The notes under the pieces are model-generated. The model searched no databases. It was not told the origin of the DNA and saw nothing but the letters and a program-made list of their open reading frames with translations. The position numbers and the translations under genes were made by a program. 64,000 bases of DNA from Brachybacterium avium (GTDB taxonomy: Bacteria; Actinomycetota; Actinomycetes; Actinomycetales; Dermabacteraceae), in contig NZ_CP022316.1 of NCBI RefSeq assembly GCF_002216795.1, forward strand, positions 496,001-560,000, in the 5' to 3' direction. This document shows positions 17,039 to 25,396 of this stretch, piece after piece (positions within the stretch are counted from its first letter, which is position 1; every line of letters starts with the position of its first letter).

Positions 17039-17812
17039 ATGCCTGCACCCACCAGCCTCACCACCAGCTCTCTGCATGCCGGCCACCCCGGGGAGGAGGT
17101 GCTCAGCGGGATCGACCTCACGGTCCGTGCCGGTGACCCGCCGCTGGGTCTGCTCGGCGCGTCCGGAGCGGGCAAGACGACTCTGCTGGCGACCCTCAGC
17201 GGCGAGCACCGACCGAGCTCCGGCCGGGTCACCTGGGAAGGTCGTGACGTGGTGAAGCTGCGCGGCAAGGAGCGACGCCGGTTCCGGGCGGCCGTCCGCT
17301 TCGTCTCGCAGTACGCCATGACGATCTCGGATCCGCGCGAGACCGTCCGCTCACGCCTCGAGCTGGCGGCGAAGGAGGCACGCAAGGGCGGGCGCACCCA
17401 CGCCGTCTCCGCTGCGGAGTTGCTTGGATCCGTGGGGCTGTCCGAGCACTACCTGACACGCACGATGCGCACCCTCTCCGGCGGCGAGACCCAGCGGGTC
17501 GCGCTCGCGACCGCGCTCGCCACCCGACCGGAGATCCTGGTGCTGGACGAGCCGATGACCGCCGTGGACCCGAACACGCGACGACAGATCAGCGACACCC
17601 TCGCCGCAACGATCCGGCGCCTGGGGATCGGCACCCTGATCGCCTCCCATGACATCGAGCTGCTGCAGCGGCTGTGCCCGCAGATCCTGTTCCTCGGAGA
17701 GCGGCGGATCCTCGCCCACGGGACGCTCGAGGAGATCCTCTCGCACACCGAGCACGCAGAGATCCGCGATCTGGCGGAGGCGAGTTCGGTGGCGGTCCAG
17801 CACTTCCGCTGA
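17039..17812 (+). CDS. ABC transporter ATP-binding protein (orphan)
   Basis: 257 aa nucleotide-binding domain. Walker A GASGAGKTT (about 40-48), signature LSGGETQR, Walker B ILVLDEP, D-loop AVDPN and switch His in IASHD. The order and the VSQYAMTISDPRETVRS stretch resemble the peptide/nickel (DppD/F) class. No permease or binding-protein gene flanks it, so its membrane partner must be elsewhere or it has a non-transport role. It ends 91 bp before tRNA-Lys, just outside the island. Confidence 0.85.
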   Translation: MPAPTSLTTSSLHAGHPGEEVLSGIDLTVRAGDPPLGLLGASGAGKTTLLATLSGEHRPSSGRVTWEGRDVVKLRGKERRRFRAAVRFVSQYAMTISDPRETVRSRLELAAKEARKGGRTHAVSAAELLGSVGLSEHYLTRTMRTLSGGETQRVALATALATRPEILVLDEPMTAVDPNTRRQISDTLAATIRRLGIGTLIASHDIELLQRLCPQILFLGERRILAHGTLEEILSHTEHAEIRDLAEASSVAVQHFR

Positions 17813-17861
17813 GACCGCACGCATCGGCACTGTTCGCTCGCTCACAGCGCGACCCCTCGAG

Positions 17862-17890
17862 TTGGACGTGAGAGGACTTGGAGGTAAAGT
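17862..17890 (+). promoter_or_regulatory. Promoter of tRNA-Lys
   Basis: -35 TTGGAC (17862-17867), 17-bp spacer, -10 TAAAGT (17885-17890), 13 bp before the mature tRNA 5' end. Confidence 0.7.
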
Positions 17891-17903
17891 TCTTTTCTGT
17901 TCG

Positions 17904-17980
17904 GCGCCATTAGCTCAGTTGGTTAGAGCGGCTGACTCTTAATCAGTAGGTCCGGGGTTCGAGTCCCTGATGGCGCACCA
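17904..17980 (+). tRNA. tRNA-Lys (anticodon CTT), CCA encoded
   Basis: A full cloverleaf is visible. Acceptor GCGCCAT pairs with ATGGCGC; anticodon stem GCTGA/TCAGT encloses loop CTCTTAA (anticodon CTT); T-loop is GTTCGAGTC; discriminator A and CCA at 17978-17980 are encoded. Its 3' half is duplicated at 24391, marking it as an integration site. Confidence 0.96.
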
Positions 17981-17999
17981 GCAGTCGAAGCCCCACCGG
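17954..17999 (+). repeat. Attachment-site repeat, left copy (tRNA-Lys 3' end)
   Basis: These 46 bp, from the T-arm through CCA and into the terminator stem, are identical to 24391-24436; weaker identity continues for about 30 bp more. Such a duplication of a tRNA 3' end is the usual scar of integrase-mediated insertion. Confidence 0.8.
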
Positions 18000-18015
18000 T
18001 CACCCGGTGGGGCTT
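17988..18015 (+). terminator. Rho-independent-type terminator after tRNA-Lys
   Basis: 12-bp perfect stem AAGCCCCACCGG / CCGGTGGGGCTT with loop TCAC, followed by CTTCG. A second copy with a different loop (CCAT) is at 24425-24452. Confidence 0.8.
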
Positions 18016-18352
18016 CTTCGTGTCCCGGAACAGGCCTAGGCCGTCGAAGAGGTCACCCGCCGGTATGCCTGAGCGATCGGGGCCGAGACCCAGGATCCTG
18101 TTCAGCAGGCATTGGTCATGAGCGATCAAGCCGCGGATCTTCGAGGCCGCGCCACGGACGCAGAGTGCTTCCAGGTGGGTCAGGCCGGGCACCGGGAGCC
18201 GCCGGGTCGGCAGCGGACACCGATGAGCGCGGACGGCCACGGCTCAGGTCCCTGATGTCCTCGGCATGGCGGAGCCGACCATGACTCATCGGCGAGAGCC
18301 TCCCCCTCCGTGCCCAGGGTTTCGGTGCAGAGCGACATCTACGTCGCGCTGC
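18016..18352. other. 337 bp without a supported gene, inner left edge of the island
   Basis: No frame here has a start, ribosome site and recognisable protein. The minus-strand frame ending in the antisense of the tRNA is spurious. Probably degenerate DNA next to the attachment site. Confidence 0.4.
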
Positions 18353-19063
18353 TCACCCCGGAGCGTCGTGGTTCTCGTAGGAATCGAAGAGCTTGCGCCG
18401 CTCGTGCCATCGTCTGCTGTAGGTGGCCTCACGGATCGCCTCGTCGCTGTCGAAGCTGGAACCGAGCGCCCCGCCGAGCGTCCCGAACGATGCGGACAAC
18501 CACGCGATGTCGACGTAGTCTCCGAGCGTCGCCGCCTTCCCGAGCTCGTTGCCGAGATAGCCGGCTTCGACGACGACCAGGCCGAGGCCCAGCAGACCGA
18601 CCAACAGCAACCCGTACATCAGTGCCGCGCTCATCCCGACGGTCACTATGATCGCGATGTTATCGACCCATGCCGGGCCGGGCTCGCTCTCGTGGCGGCC
18701 CCGGTTCCACAGCCCGCTGCGAATGATCAGCCAGGCCGTCAGCACAGCTGTCACCAGGAGGCTGATGGCAAGGAGCCGCGGAGCAGGCAGGGCATCCGAC
18801 ACGTTCCAGATGCTGTTGTAGAAGATGCCGAACGCTCCGGTCGCCGCTGCCACCGCGATGCAGCGTGACAGCGCGCCCAGCATTCGGCCAGGGCGGTTAT
18901 TGCGCACCATCCCTCCGAGCATCCGCACCCGGCGCGATCTGCCGCACAGGAGGACATCGACCATGTCATCACGGTCGGTCGAGGGGACACAGCGGACCTT
19001 CCGCGCGCCCAGCGCGGACAGAGAGATGAGGGCTGCCCGGTCCTTGTCGCTGATCTCGGCCAC
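18353..19063 (-). CDS. Hypothetical membrane protein in the island
   Basis: 236 aa from a GTG start. The N-terminal 60 residues are soluble and basic. Four probable membrane segments follow: about 68-85 (IAVAAATGAFGIFY), 95-113 (LLAISLLVTAVLTAWLIIR), 132-160 (NIAIIVTVGMSAALMYGLLLVGLLG) and a weaker one near 185-203 (GGALGSS region). The C-terminus is charged (RRWHERRKLFDSYENHD). No family recognised. Codon use is less extreme than its neighbours, consistent with imported DNA. Confidence 0.6.
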   Translation of the reverse strand: MAEISDKDRAALISLSALGARKVRCVPSTDRDDMVDVLLCGRSRRVRMLGGMVRNNRPGRMLGALSRCIAVAAATGAFGIFYNSIWNVSDALPAPRLLAISLLVTAVLTAWLIIRSGLWNRGRHESEPGPAWVDNIAIIVTVGMSAALMYGLLLVGLLGLGLVVVEAGYLGNELGKAATLGDYVDIAWLSASFGTLGGALGSSFDSDEAIREATYSRRWHERRKLFDSYENHDAPG

Positions 19064-19760
19064 GAGAGGCTAGTCATCTAGGAGGCGCGGCAGGTCCGTC
19101 AGATAGACCACGTACGCCCATCCGCAGCCATCTTCGGACAGGGCGTCGAGGCTCTGATGGTGAGAACATCGCAGCAGAAGCTCAGGGCGCTGTCCAACCG
19201 GTCGGGCCAGCGTGCCCGAACATTCTGGCCCAGCGCACGACTGCTGGGCGACGCGGCGAATGCTCGGTGCGCCGCCCGGCCGTGAGGGGGAAGGTGCACG
19301 GATGTCAGGGGCCCTGACCGCTGTGGTGACCGCCCTCCTGGCCGACCTGGCTCGGGTCGGCGGCATTGCGCTCCCCGAGAGCACGATGGAGACCGACCGT
19401 AAGGTTGCTCGACGCGACGGCGGAGGTCGGCGGGGGTCTCGGCACCGCGTTCACGAGCCGACGGAGGCTGAGCACGGTGTGAACTGGCTCGATCAGCAGT
19501 CGGCGCACCCGGCCTCAGCTGACCGCGGTGCGCCCAGCTCCGATGCTGGTGCAGCGATCCTTGCGGGCCCGTGCGGGAGGGAGTAGACATGGTGAACCTG
19601 CACGAAGCACACAGAGGTGCTGGCGGGACCAGCGCACGACGACATTTCACGCTGACGCGCACCGGCCTGCTGGGAAGGCTGGGTTTCGACGACGATGCCG
19701 ATGAGGTCGGGTCCGTGTGATACCGGGCCTCGACCGTGACCATCGGAAGGTGAACTGCCC
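19064..19760. other. About 700 bp gene-poor, degenerate stretch in the island
   Basis: Several open frames overlap on both strands but none shows a recognisable domain. One 43-codon frame at 19589 has a fair ribosome site and is discussed among rejected items. Probably decayed genes. Confidence 0.4.
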
Positions 19761-22727
19761 GTGAACAGTAGCGAGCTCCTCCAGATCCCCCCGCCGGCGC
19801 CCCGAGGATTCCCCGATATCGATACCCGAGCTCTGGATCAGGACCTCAGTGCGGAGGTGGACGGCGAGGTGCGCTTCGACCCTGGCAGTCGTGGCGCCTA
19901 TGCCACCGACGCCTCCAACTACCGGCAGGTGCCGATCGGGGTCGTCGTCCCCCACAGCGTGGAGGCGGGGGTGGCGGCCATCGACGTGTGCGCACGGCAC
20001 GGCGCTCCTGTGCTGTCCCGGGGCGGGGGCACCAGCCTCGGTGGGCAGTGCACCAACGTGGCTGTGGTCATCGATTGGAGCAAGTATTGCCACCGGCTGA
20101 TCTCGGTCGACGCGGAGGCGCAGACGTGCGTGGTCGAGCCGGGGATCGTCCTCGATGAGCTCAACGGGCAGCTCGCGCCGTACGGCCTGGAGTTCGGTCC
20201 CCGCCCGTCCACCCACAGCCACTGCGCACTGGGCGGCATGCTCGGCAACAACGCCTGCGGTGCCACCGCGCAGCGTTCGGGCAAGACGGACGAGAACATC
20301 GTCGCGCTGGAGATCCTCACCCACGCCGGCGACCGCTGGTGGGCCGGGCCCACCAGCGACGAGGAGCTCGAGCGCATCCTCGCCGACGGTGGTCCGAGGG
20401 CCGATGTCCATCGCGGTCTGCACGAGGTCGCCGAGCGCTACGGCGAGCTGATCCGCGCCCGCTTCCCCGATATCCCCCGTCGCGTCTCCGGGTACAACCT
20501 CAATGCGCTGCTGCCGGAGTCGTCCTTCGACGTGGGGCGCCTGATCGTGGGCAGCGAGGGGACCCTCGCCACCATCCTCAGGGCGGAGCTGAAGCTCATG
20601 CCCACGGTGGCGCACACGTCGATGGTGGTGCTCGGCTACGACGACATCACCGCCGCCGCGGACGCCGTCCCGACCATCTTGGAGCAGTCGGATCCGATCG
20701 TGCTCGAGGGTGTCGACAGCCAGCTCATCAATTTCGAGGCCGCTGAGCACATCGGCGAGGACGCCCGGTCGATGCTGCCCGACGGCACCGCTTGGCTCCT
20801 CATCCAGTTCGGCGGCGAGACCGCCGAGGAAGCGGATCGCCGGGTCGAGGAGCTGCTCGAAGCGCTCGGCCGCAGCGAGCACGACGCCCGGGTCAACTTC
20901 TCCGACGACCCGGCCAAGGAGGAGAAGCTGTGGAAGGCGCGGGAGGCAGGCCTGGGAGCCACCGCCCGGCCACCGGGGATGCCCGACACCTGGCCGGGCT
21001 GGGAGGACTCCGCCGTACCGCCGGAGCGGCTCGGTGACTACCTGCGGGATCTGAAGTCGCTCTTCCATGAGTTCGACCTCGGCGATCCCGCGATGTATGG
21101 CCATTTCGGGCAGGGCTGCGTGCACATCCGGATCCCGTTCGACATGGTCACCGCCGACGGGGTGTCCGATTTCCGTCGCTTCCTCGAGAGCGCCGCGGAG
21201 CTGGTGACGTCCTACGGCGGCTCGCTGTCCGGCGAGCACGGCGACGGGCAGGCTCGGGGCGAGCTGCTCGAGACGATGTTCGGTGCCGAGATCGTCCATG
21301 CCTTCGGGGAGGTCAAGGCTCTGTTCGATCCTCGCAACCTGATGAACCCCGGCAAGGTCGTGCAGCCGAACCGCCTGGACGAGAACCTGCGTCTGGGCTC
21401 GGAGTGGGACCCCACCCCCTACCGCACCAAGTTCCAGTACCCCGGCGACGACGGGAGCTTCACGCGGGCCACCATGCGGTGCGTCGGCATCGGCAACTGC
21501 CGCAGCCAGGACGGCGGGGTGATGTGCCCCTCGTACATGGTGACGAAGGAGGAGGAGCACTCCACCCGAGGTCGCGCACGACTGCTCTACGAGATGCTGA
21601 GTCCGCACGAGGACTCCCCCATCAAGGACGGCTGGCGCTCCACGGAGGTGCGCGACGCCCTCGACCTCTGCCTCTCCTGCAAGGGCTGCAAGACCGACTG
21701 CCCCGTCAACGTCGACATGGCCACCTACAAGGCCGAGTTCCTGCACCAGCACTACAAGGGCAGGGTCCGCCCCGCCGCGCACTACTCCATGGGCTGGCTG
21801 CCCTTGCTGGCACGGATCGCCTCACAGGCCCCACGACTGGTCAACCGGGTGCTCAGCACGCCCATCCTGTCCACGATCGGCAAGCGGCTCGCCGGCATCG
21901 CGATCGAGCGGGAGACCCCCGCCTTCGCCCACCAGACATTCCTCGCATGGTGGTCCGAGCACAGCGCGGGGCGACCGGAACCGGATCCGCGCGCCGCGAC
22001 CACCGTCGTGGTCTGGCCCGACACCTTCACCAATCGCTTCGATCCCCACATCGGATGCGCCGCCGTCGCTCTGCTGGAATCCGCGGGATTCGACGTCACG
22101 ATCCCCGACGCGTCGGTCTGCTGCGGATTGACCTGGGTCTCGACCGGCCAGCTCTCCGTGGCCGAGAGAGTCTTCCGACATACCCTGGCGGTGCTTCGCC
22201 CGTGGCTCGAGGCCGGCACCCCGATCATCGGTCTGGAACCTTCCTGCACGGCGGTCTTCCGCACCGATATGCCGGAGATGCTCCCCGACGACAAGATGGT
22301 CCAACGCCTCTCCGCCCAGACGCGCACCATGGCAGAGTTCCTTCTCGAGCACGCGCCCCAGGATTGGGAACCCCCACAGGTGCGTCGCCCGGCGCTCGTG
22401 CAGACCCACTGCCACCAGCACGCCGTGATGGGCTTCGACGCTGATCTGGAGCTGATGCGTCGCGCGGGCATCGACGCCGAGGTGCCGGACTCGGGCTGCT
22501 GCGGTCTCGCCGGGAACTTCGGATTCGAGAAGGGCCACTACGACGTGTCGATGGCGTGTGCCGAACGAGTGCTGCTCCCGGCAGTGCGTGACGCCTCCCC
22601 CGAGACCTTGGTCATCGCCGACGGGTTCAGCTGCCGCACGCAGATCGCGCAGGGCAACACACGGCGTACGGCTGTCCACCTCGCCGAGGTGCTGGCCGAC
22701 GGGCTGGAGGCTGATGACGCGCGCTGA
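19761..22727 (+). CDS. FAD-linked D-2-hydroxyacid dehydrogenase with Fe-S/CCG domains (YdiJ/GlcD-GlcF-like)
   Basis: 988 aa. N-terminal FAD-binding PCMH domain (PVLSRGGGTSLGGQC, then GGMLGNNACGATA), FAD-oxidase C-terminal domain ending in DPRNLMNPGKV, a 4Fe-4S domain (CLSCKGCKTDCPVNV, near 640) and two C-terminal cysteine-rich CCG segments (SVCCGLTWV and SGCCGLAG). This single-chain layout matches D-2-hydroxyglutarate/D-lactate dehydrogenases that feed electrons to the respiratory chain at the membrane. GTG 19761 follows GGAAGGTG. It is intact and high-GC although it sits inside the island. Confidence 0.9.
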   Translation: MNSSELLQIPPPAPRGFPDIDTRALDQDLSAEVDGEVRFDPGSRGAYATDASNYRQVPIGVVVPHSVEAGVAAIDVCARHGAPVLSRGGGTSLGGQCTNVAVVIDWSKYCHRLISVDAEAQTCVVEPGIVLDELNGQLAPYGLEFGPRPSTHSHCALGGMLGNNACGATAQRSGKTDENIVALEILTHAGDRWWAGPTSDEELERILADGGPRADVHRGLHEVAERYGELIRARFPDIPRRVSGYNLNALLPESSFDVGRLIVGSEGTLATILRAELKLMPTVAHTSMVVLGYDDITAAADAVPTILEQSDPIVLEGVDSQLINFEAAEHIGEDARSMLPDGTAWLLIQFGGETAEEADRRVEELLEALGRSEHDARVNFSDDPAKEEKLWKAREAGLGATARPPGMPDTWPGWEDSAVPPERLGDYLRDLKSLFHEFDLGDPAMYGHFGQGCVHIRIPFDMVTADGVSDFRRFLESAAELVTSYGGSLSGEHGDGQARGELLETMFGAEIVHAFGEVKALFDPRNLMNPGKVVQPNRLDENLRLGSEWDPTPYRTKFQYPGDDGSFTRATMRCVGIGNCRSQDGGVMCPSYMVTKEEEHSTRGRARLLYEMLSPHEDSPIKDGWRSTEVRDALDLCLSCKGCKTDCPVNVDMATYKAEFLHQHYKGRVRPAAHYSMGWLPLLARIASQAPRLVNRVLSTPILSTIGKRLAGIAIERETPAFAHQTFLAWWSEHSAGRPEPDPRAATTVVVWPDTFTNRFDPHIGCAAVALLESAGFDVTIPDASVCCGLTWVSTGQLSVAERVFRHTLAVLRPWLEAGTPIIGLEPSCTAVFRTDMPEMLPDDKMVQRLSAQTRTMAEFLLEHAPQDWEPPQVRRPALVQTHCHQHAVMGFDADLELMRRAGIDAEVPDSGCCGLAGNFGFEKGHYDVSMACAERVLLPAVRDASPETLVIADGFSCRTQIAQGNTRRTAVHLAEVLADGLEADDAR

Positions 22728-22738
22728 GATTCCCCAGA

Positions 22739-22905
22739 TGTGCTCGCCGAGATCGCCCGGCCCGGGTCGATCCGTCGCAGGGGATCACGCCGGCCACGAC
22801 CGCACGACCATCCGTTCCTACCTCCGCGGGGACCGCGAGCCGGGCATGCGCCAGCGCATCGCCACGGACGCCTTCGACGCGTTCACCGATTCCGTCACCG
22901 CCGGG
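22739..22905 (+). pseudogene. IS21-like transposase N-terminal remnant
   Basis: Two overlapping frames together read like the start of an IstA-type transposase: VLAEIARPGSIRR in one, AGHDRTTIRSYLRGDREPG with DAFDAF in the other. No catalytic region follows; the fragment stops where the resolvase gene begins on the other strand. This is debris of an insertion element, assigned from the short GHDR-T-IR-YL signature only. Confidence 0.45.
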
Positions 22906-22910
22906 AACGA

Positions 22911-23498
22911 CTACGGGAGATGGGGTTCCAGCTGCCCGAGGTGGCGGTACAGCGTGTTTCGGCTGACCCCGTAGGTACGTGGGATCTGGGCTTTGGGGAC
23001 TCCGCTGGCGACGGCGTTGCGGATCTCGCGGATGTGGTCGCTGTTGAGCCGGCGCCTGCGCCCTGGGTACTTGCCGGGGGTCTTCTTGGCGATCGCGATG
23101 CCTTCGGCCTGTCGCTCCCGGATCATCTCGCGCTCGGACTGGGCGACGGCGGTGATCATGTAGAGGATCAGCCGGGTGGTGAGGCCTCCCCCGCCGGGTC
23201 AGATCGTCAGCCCCTGGGTGCAGAACTCGACGGTGACGCCCTTCTGTTCGAGCTCTTCCATGATCGTGAGCATGTCGCGCAGCGAGCGGGTGAGCCGGTC
23301 GATGGAGGCGACCACGAGGGTGTCACCCTCGCGCACGTACTTGATGGCCTTCTGCAGCTCGGGCCGTTCGGAGGCGGTGGCGGCGGACTGGAACTCGCTG
23401 TAGGTCTTGTCGACCTCGCCGACGGCCTCGAGCTGCCGGTCGAGATTCTGGCCGACGGAGGAGACCCGGACGTAGGCAACGCGCTACGTGGTGGGCAT
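22911..23498 (-). pseudogene. Serine resolvase/invertase with two in-frame stop codons
   Basis: Reading from ATG 23498: M-P-T-T-stop(TAG 23486-23484), then RVAYVRVSSVGQNLDRQLEA, VASIDRLTRS and VTVEFCTQGLTI-stop (TGA 23201-23199), then in the same frame MITAVAQSEREMIRERQAEG and a C-terminal HTH (IPRTYGVSRNTLYRHL). Catalytic Ser is in RVSS. Both stops are in frame; the neighbouring copy has CAA where this one has TAG. Without readthrough it cannot make a full protein. Small serine recombinases resolve or invert DNA at res-type sites. Confidence 0.85.
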
Positions 23499-23501
23499 TG
23501 C

Positions 23502-23741
23502 TTACTCGTCCCGCTCAGCGGGGTGGCCCCTGGGCCGCGCCCACCATGACGTCAGCGATATGACGAGGATGACGACGCCACCCACCGCGAAACCGGGGCC
23601 CATCCCCGCCATGAACGGGCCGTCGATCAGCCGATCAAGGACCCAGAGGAGGATGCCGACGCAAAGGAAGCCGATCCCCATCGGGCGGATCCGCTTCCAG
23701 TACGGGGCTGTCTTGCCGTTCCTCGCCATCTCCACACCCAT
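23502..23741 (-). CDS. Small two-helix membrane protein upstream of the resolvase (copy 1)
   Basis: 79 aa. Two hydrophobic segments (GIGFLCVGILLWVLD and GFAVGGVVILVISLTSW) with a basic start and a charged tail (RPRGHPAERDE). Its stop is 3 bp before the resolvase ATG, the same spacing as in the second copy at 23881. No family known to me. It may be a cargo or accessory gene of the resolvase unit. The start could also be the ATG at 23729. Confidence 0.45.
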   Translation of the reverse strand: MGVEMARNGKTAPYWKRIRPMGIGFLCVGILLWVLDRLIDGPFMAGMGPGFAVGGVVILVISLTSWWARPRGHPAERDE

Positions 23742-23754
23742 CTCTCGTCATGTC

Positions 23755-23877
23755 GTTGGCGTCGGACTGGTACTCGCCGCAAGCCGTGTCGACGCTGCTG
23801 ATCGCCTCGAGCTACCGGTCGAGGTTCTGGCCGACGGGTAAGACTCGGACGTAGGCGACGCGTTGGGTGGTCGGCAT
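23755..23877 (-). pseudogene. Second serine resolvase fragment (N-terminus only)
   Basis: From ATG 23877: MPTTQRVAYVRV, then LPVGQNLDR, a stop TAG, and LEAISSVDTACGEYQSDA before similarity ends. The first 12 residues match the 23498 copy except for Gln in place of its stop. It is truncated just upstream of small membrane ORF copy 1. Confidence 0.75.
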
Positions 23878-23880
23878 CGT

Positions 23881-24141
23881 CTACTCCTCCGTGCGCTGTC
23901 GTTCGCGGCGCTCCCGCGACCATTTCACCGCGGCGACACCCCATATAAGCAGTGAGCCACCAATGAAGATGAGCCCGATGTTGCCCCATCGCAGCTCGCC
24001 GTCGATAAGAGCAATGAGGACCGTTCCGACAACACCGACCACCGCAAGCCCCGCCCCGTTGGTGCGCAGCTGACGCCAGGACGGCAAGCTCGACAGCGAA
24101 ATGGACACACGGCAATGGTGCCCCATTGAAGTGGTCGGCAC
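23881..24141 (-). CDS. Small two-helix membrane protein (copy 2)
   Basis: 86 aa from GTG 24141, or 81 aa from ATG 24126. Two membrane segments (GLAVVGVVGTVLIALIDG and IGLIFIGGSLLIWGVAAV) and a strongly charged end (KWSRERRERQRTEE). It ends 3 bp before the resolvase fragment at 23877, giving the same layout as copy 1, so the pair looks like a diverged tandem duplication of a two-gene unit. Confidence 0.45.
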   Translation of the reverse strand: MPTTSMGHHCRVSISLSSLPSWRQLRTNGAGLAVVGVVGTVLIALIDGELRWGNIGLIFIGGSLLIWGVAAVKWSRERRERQRTEE

Positions 24142-24159
24142 GCCGATGTGACCACTTGC

Positions 24160-24287
24160 GTCTCAAAAATATTGCCGACGACCCTATCGGGAACCGCAGG
24201 CCTCCCGATCACGGGGTGTCATTTTGGGGTATACACAGTGCGACGGATCTGTCTCATAATACGCTCGCCGGACCCTATTGAGAACCG
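24160..24287. repeat. Pair of 37-bp imperfect direct repeats, candidate res site
   Basis: Units 24160-24196 and 24251-24287 each have GTCTCA, 14 variable A/T-richer bases, then GACCCTAT(C/T)G(G/A)GAACCG. They lie 91 bp apart, upstream of the resolvase units. The second contains TGTCTCATA, close to the half-site consensus of Tn3-type res sites. Confidence 0.45.
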
Positions 24288-24390
24288 TGAACTTACGGTG
24301 TCGTAACCGTCTCGCTGGGGCAGCCCCTTTTGAGAGAGGTGCTGCTGGCCCCACGAGTCGCCCAGCGAGGCACCACTAACCCTCAGGTCT

Positions 24391-24436
24391 GGGGTTCGAG
24401 TCCCTGATGGCGCACCAGCAGTCGAAGCCCCACCGG
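24391..24436 (+). repeat. Attachment-site repeat, right copy
   Basis: Exact copy of 17954-17999, the tRNA-Lys T-arm to terminator stem, without the rest of the tRNA. It marks the right edge of the island. Confidence 0.8.
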
Positions 24437-24452
24437 CCATCCGGTGGGGCTT
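24425..24452 (+). terminator. Duplicate of the tRNA-Lys terminator
   Basis: Same 12-bp stem as 17988-18015 with loop CCAT, followed by CTTCG. It insulates the following iron-controlled operon. Confidence 0.75.
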
Positions 24453-24495
24453 CTTCGTGTCTCGGAAGGGACCCGGGCCGCACAAACCCCCACGA

Positions 24496-24514
24496 TGAGG
24501 TTAGGCTGGCCTTA
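24496..24514. promoter_or_regulatory. IdeR/DtxR iron box
   Basis: TGAGGTTAGGCTGGCCTTA matches 15 of 19 positions of the DtxR/IdeR consensus (TTAGGTTAGGCTAACCTAA). It lies 34 bp before the methyltransferase ATG, where it can repress transcription when Fe(II) is plentiful. Confidence 0.7.
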
Positions 24515-24548
24515 CCAGGTATCTCCACAGCGATCCGCGAGGTTCCCC

Positions 24549-25364
24549 ATGGCATCCCCTACCCGAGCCCGCACCACCCTCCCCGGCGCGAATCGACCTG
24601 TCGCGAAGACCGCCGGACACTGGTTGCTGGCGAGCATCGGCAAGACGGTGCTGCGCCCCGGTGGCCGGGAGACCACGCAGTGGCTGCTCGACCACATCGG
24701 CATCCCGGGGTCCACCGTCGTCGAGTTCGCCCCCGGCCTCGGCATCACCGCCCGGGAGATCCTCGACCGAGGCCCCCGCCGGTACGTCGGCGTGGATTCC
24801 GATGCGCAGGCCGTCACGACCGTCTCCGCTCTCCTTCCCGCCGGGGACCATCAGGTCATCGAGGCCTCCGCCGAGCACACGAGCCTCCCCGCGGGCTGCG
24901 CCGACGCCGTGCTCGGCGAAGCGATGCTGACCATGCACACCGACCGCAGGAAGCTCGAGATCATGCGCGAGGCGGCCCGCCTGCTCCGGCCGGGAGGCGT
25001 CTACGCCATCCACGAGATGGGTCTGACACCCGTCGACCTCTCCCCCGGGACCAAGGACGAGATCCGCAGGGCGCTGGCGCGCTCCATCCGCGTCAACGCC
25101 CGGCCGCTGACGATCCCCGAATGGGTCGCGCTGGCCGACGAGGCCGGGTTCCAGGTCACCGATACCTACCGCACCTCGATGTCGCTGCTGGACCCGCGCC
25201 GGATGATCGCCGACGAGGGCCTGCTCGGGACCGTCCGGATCATCGGGAATGTGCTCCGCCGCCCCGAGGTCCGCCGCCGCGTCCTCGCGATGCGCAGAGT
25301 CTTCACCACCCACCGCGACCACCTGCTCGGAGTCGGATTCATCCTGACCCGCAGAGCAGAGTGA
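24549..25364 (+). CDS. SAM-dependent methyltransferase, iron-regulated
   Basis: 271 aa class I methyltransferase. Motif I VVEFAPGLGITAREIL (about 58-73), acidic motif II YVGVDSD, and DAVLGEAM, then LLRPGGVYAIHEMG. The substrate is unknown. ATG 24549 was chosen because the iron box lies just upstream and the longer frame would cover it. The cupin gene follows after 32 bp, so the pair forms an operon presumably switched on by iron limitation. Confidence 0.85.
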   Translation: MASPTRARTTLPGANRPVAKTAGHWLLASIGKTVLRPGGRETTQWLLDHIGIPGSTVVEFAPGLGITAREILDRGPRRYVGVDSDAQAVTTVSALLPAGDHQVIEASAEHTSLPAGCADAVLGEAMLTMHTDRRKLEIMREAARLLRPGGVYAIHEMGLTPVDLSPGTKDEIRRALARSIRVNARPLTIPEWVALADEAGFQVTDTYRTSMSLLDPRRMIADEGLLGTVRIIGNVLRRPEVRRRVLAMRRVFTTHRDHLLGVGFILTRRAE

Positions 25365-25396
25365 TCATCGTCCCGAACTGCGAAAGAGAAGATCCC

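Noticed and set aside
17923..18240. Minus-strand ORF ending in GTRTPDLLIKSQPL across tRNA-Lys
   Set aside because: It translates the antisense of the tRNA; this is a well-known spurious protein pattern. The copy at 24219-24485 is rejected for the same reason.
19589..19720. 43-codon ORF (MVNLHEAHRG) with a GGGAGGG ribosome site before the hydroxyacid dehydrogenase
   Set aside because: Fair ribosome site but no recognisable domain, no overlap or coupling with the next gene, and it lies in a degenerate region.
23207..23479. 90-aa minus-strand ORF (MPTSGSPPSARIS)
   Set aside because: Wrong frame of the resolvase pseudogene, Ser/Pro/Arg-rich shadow.
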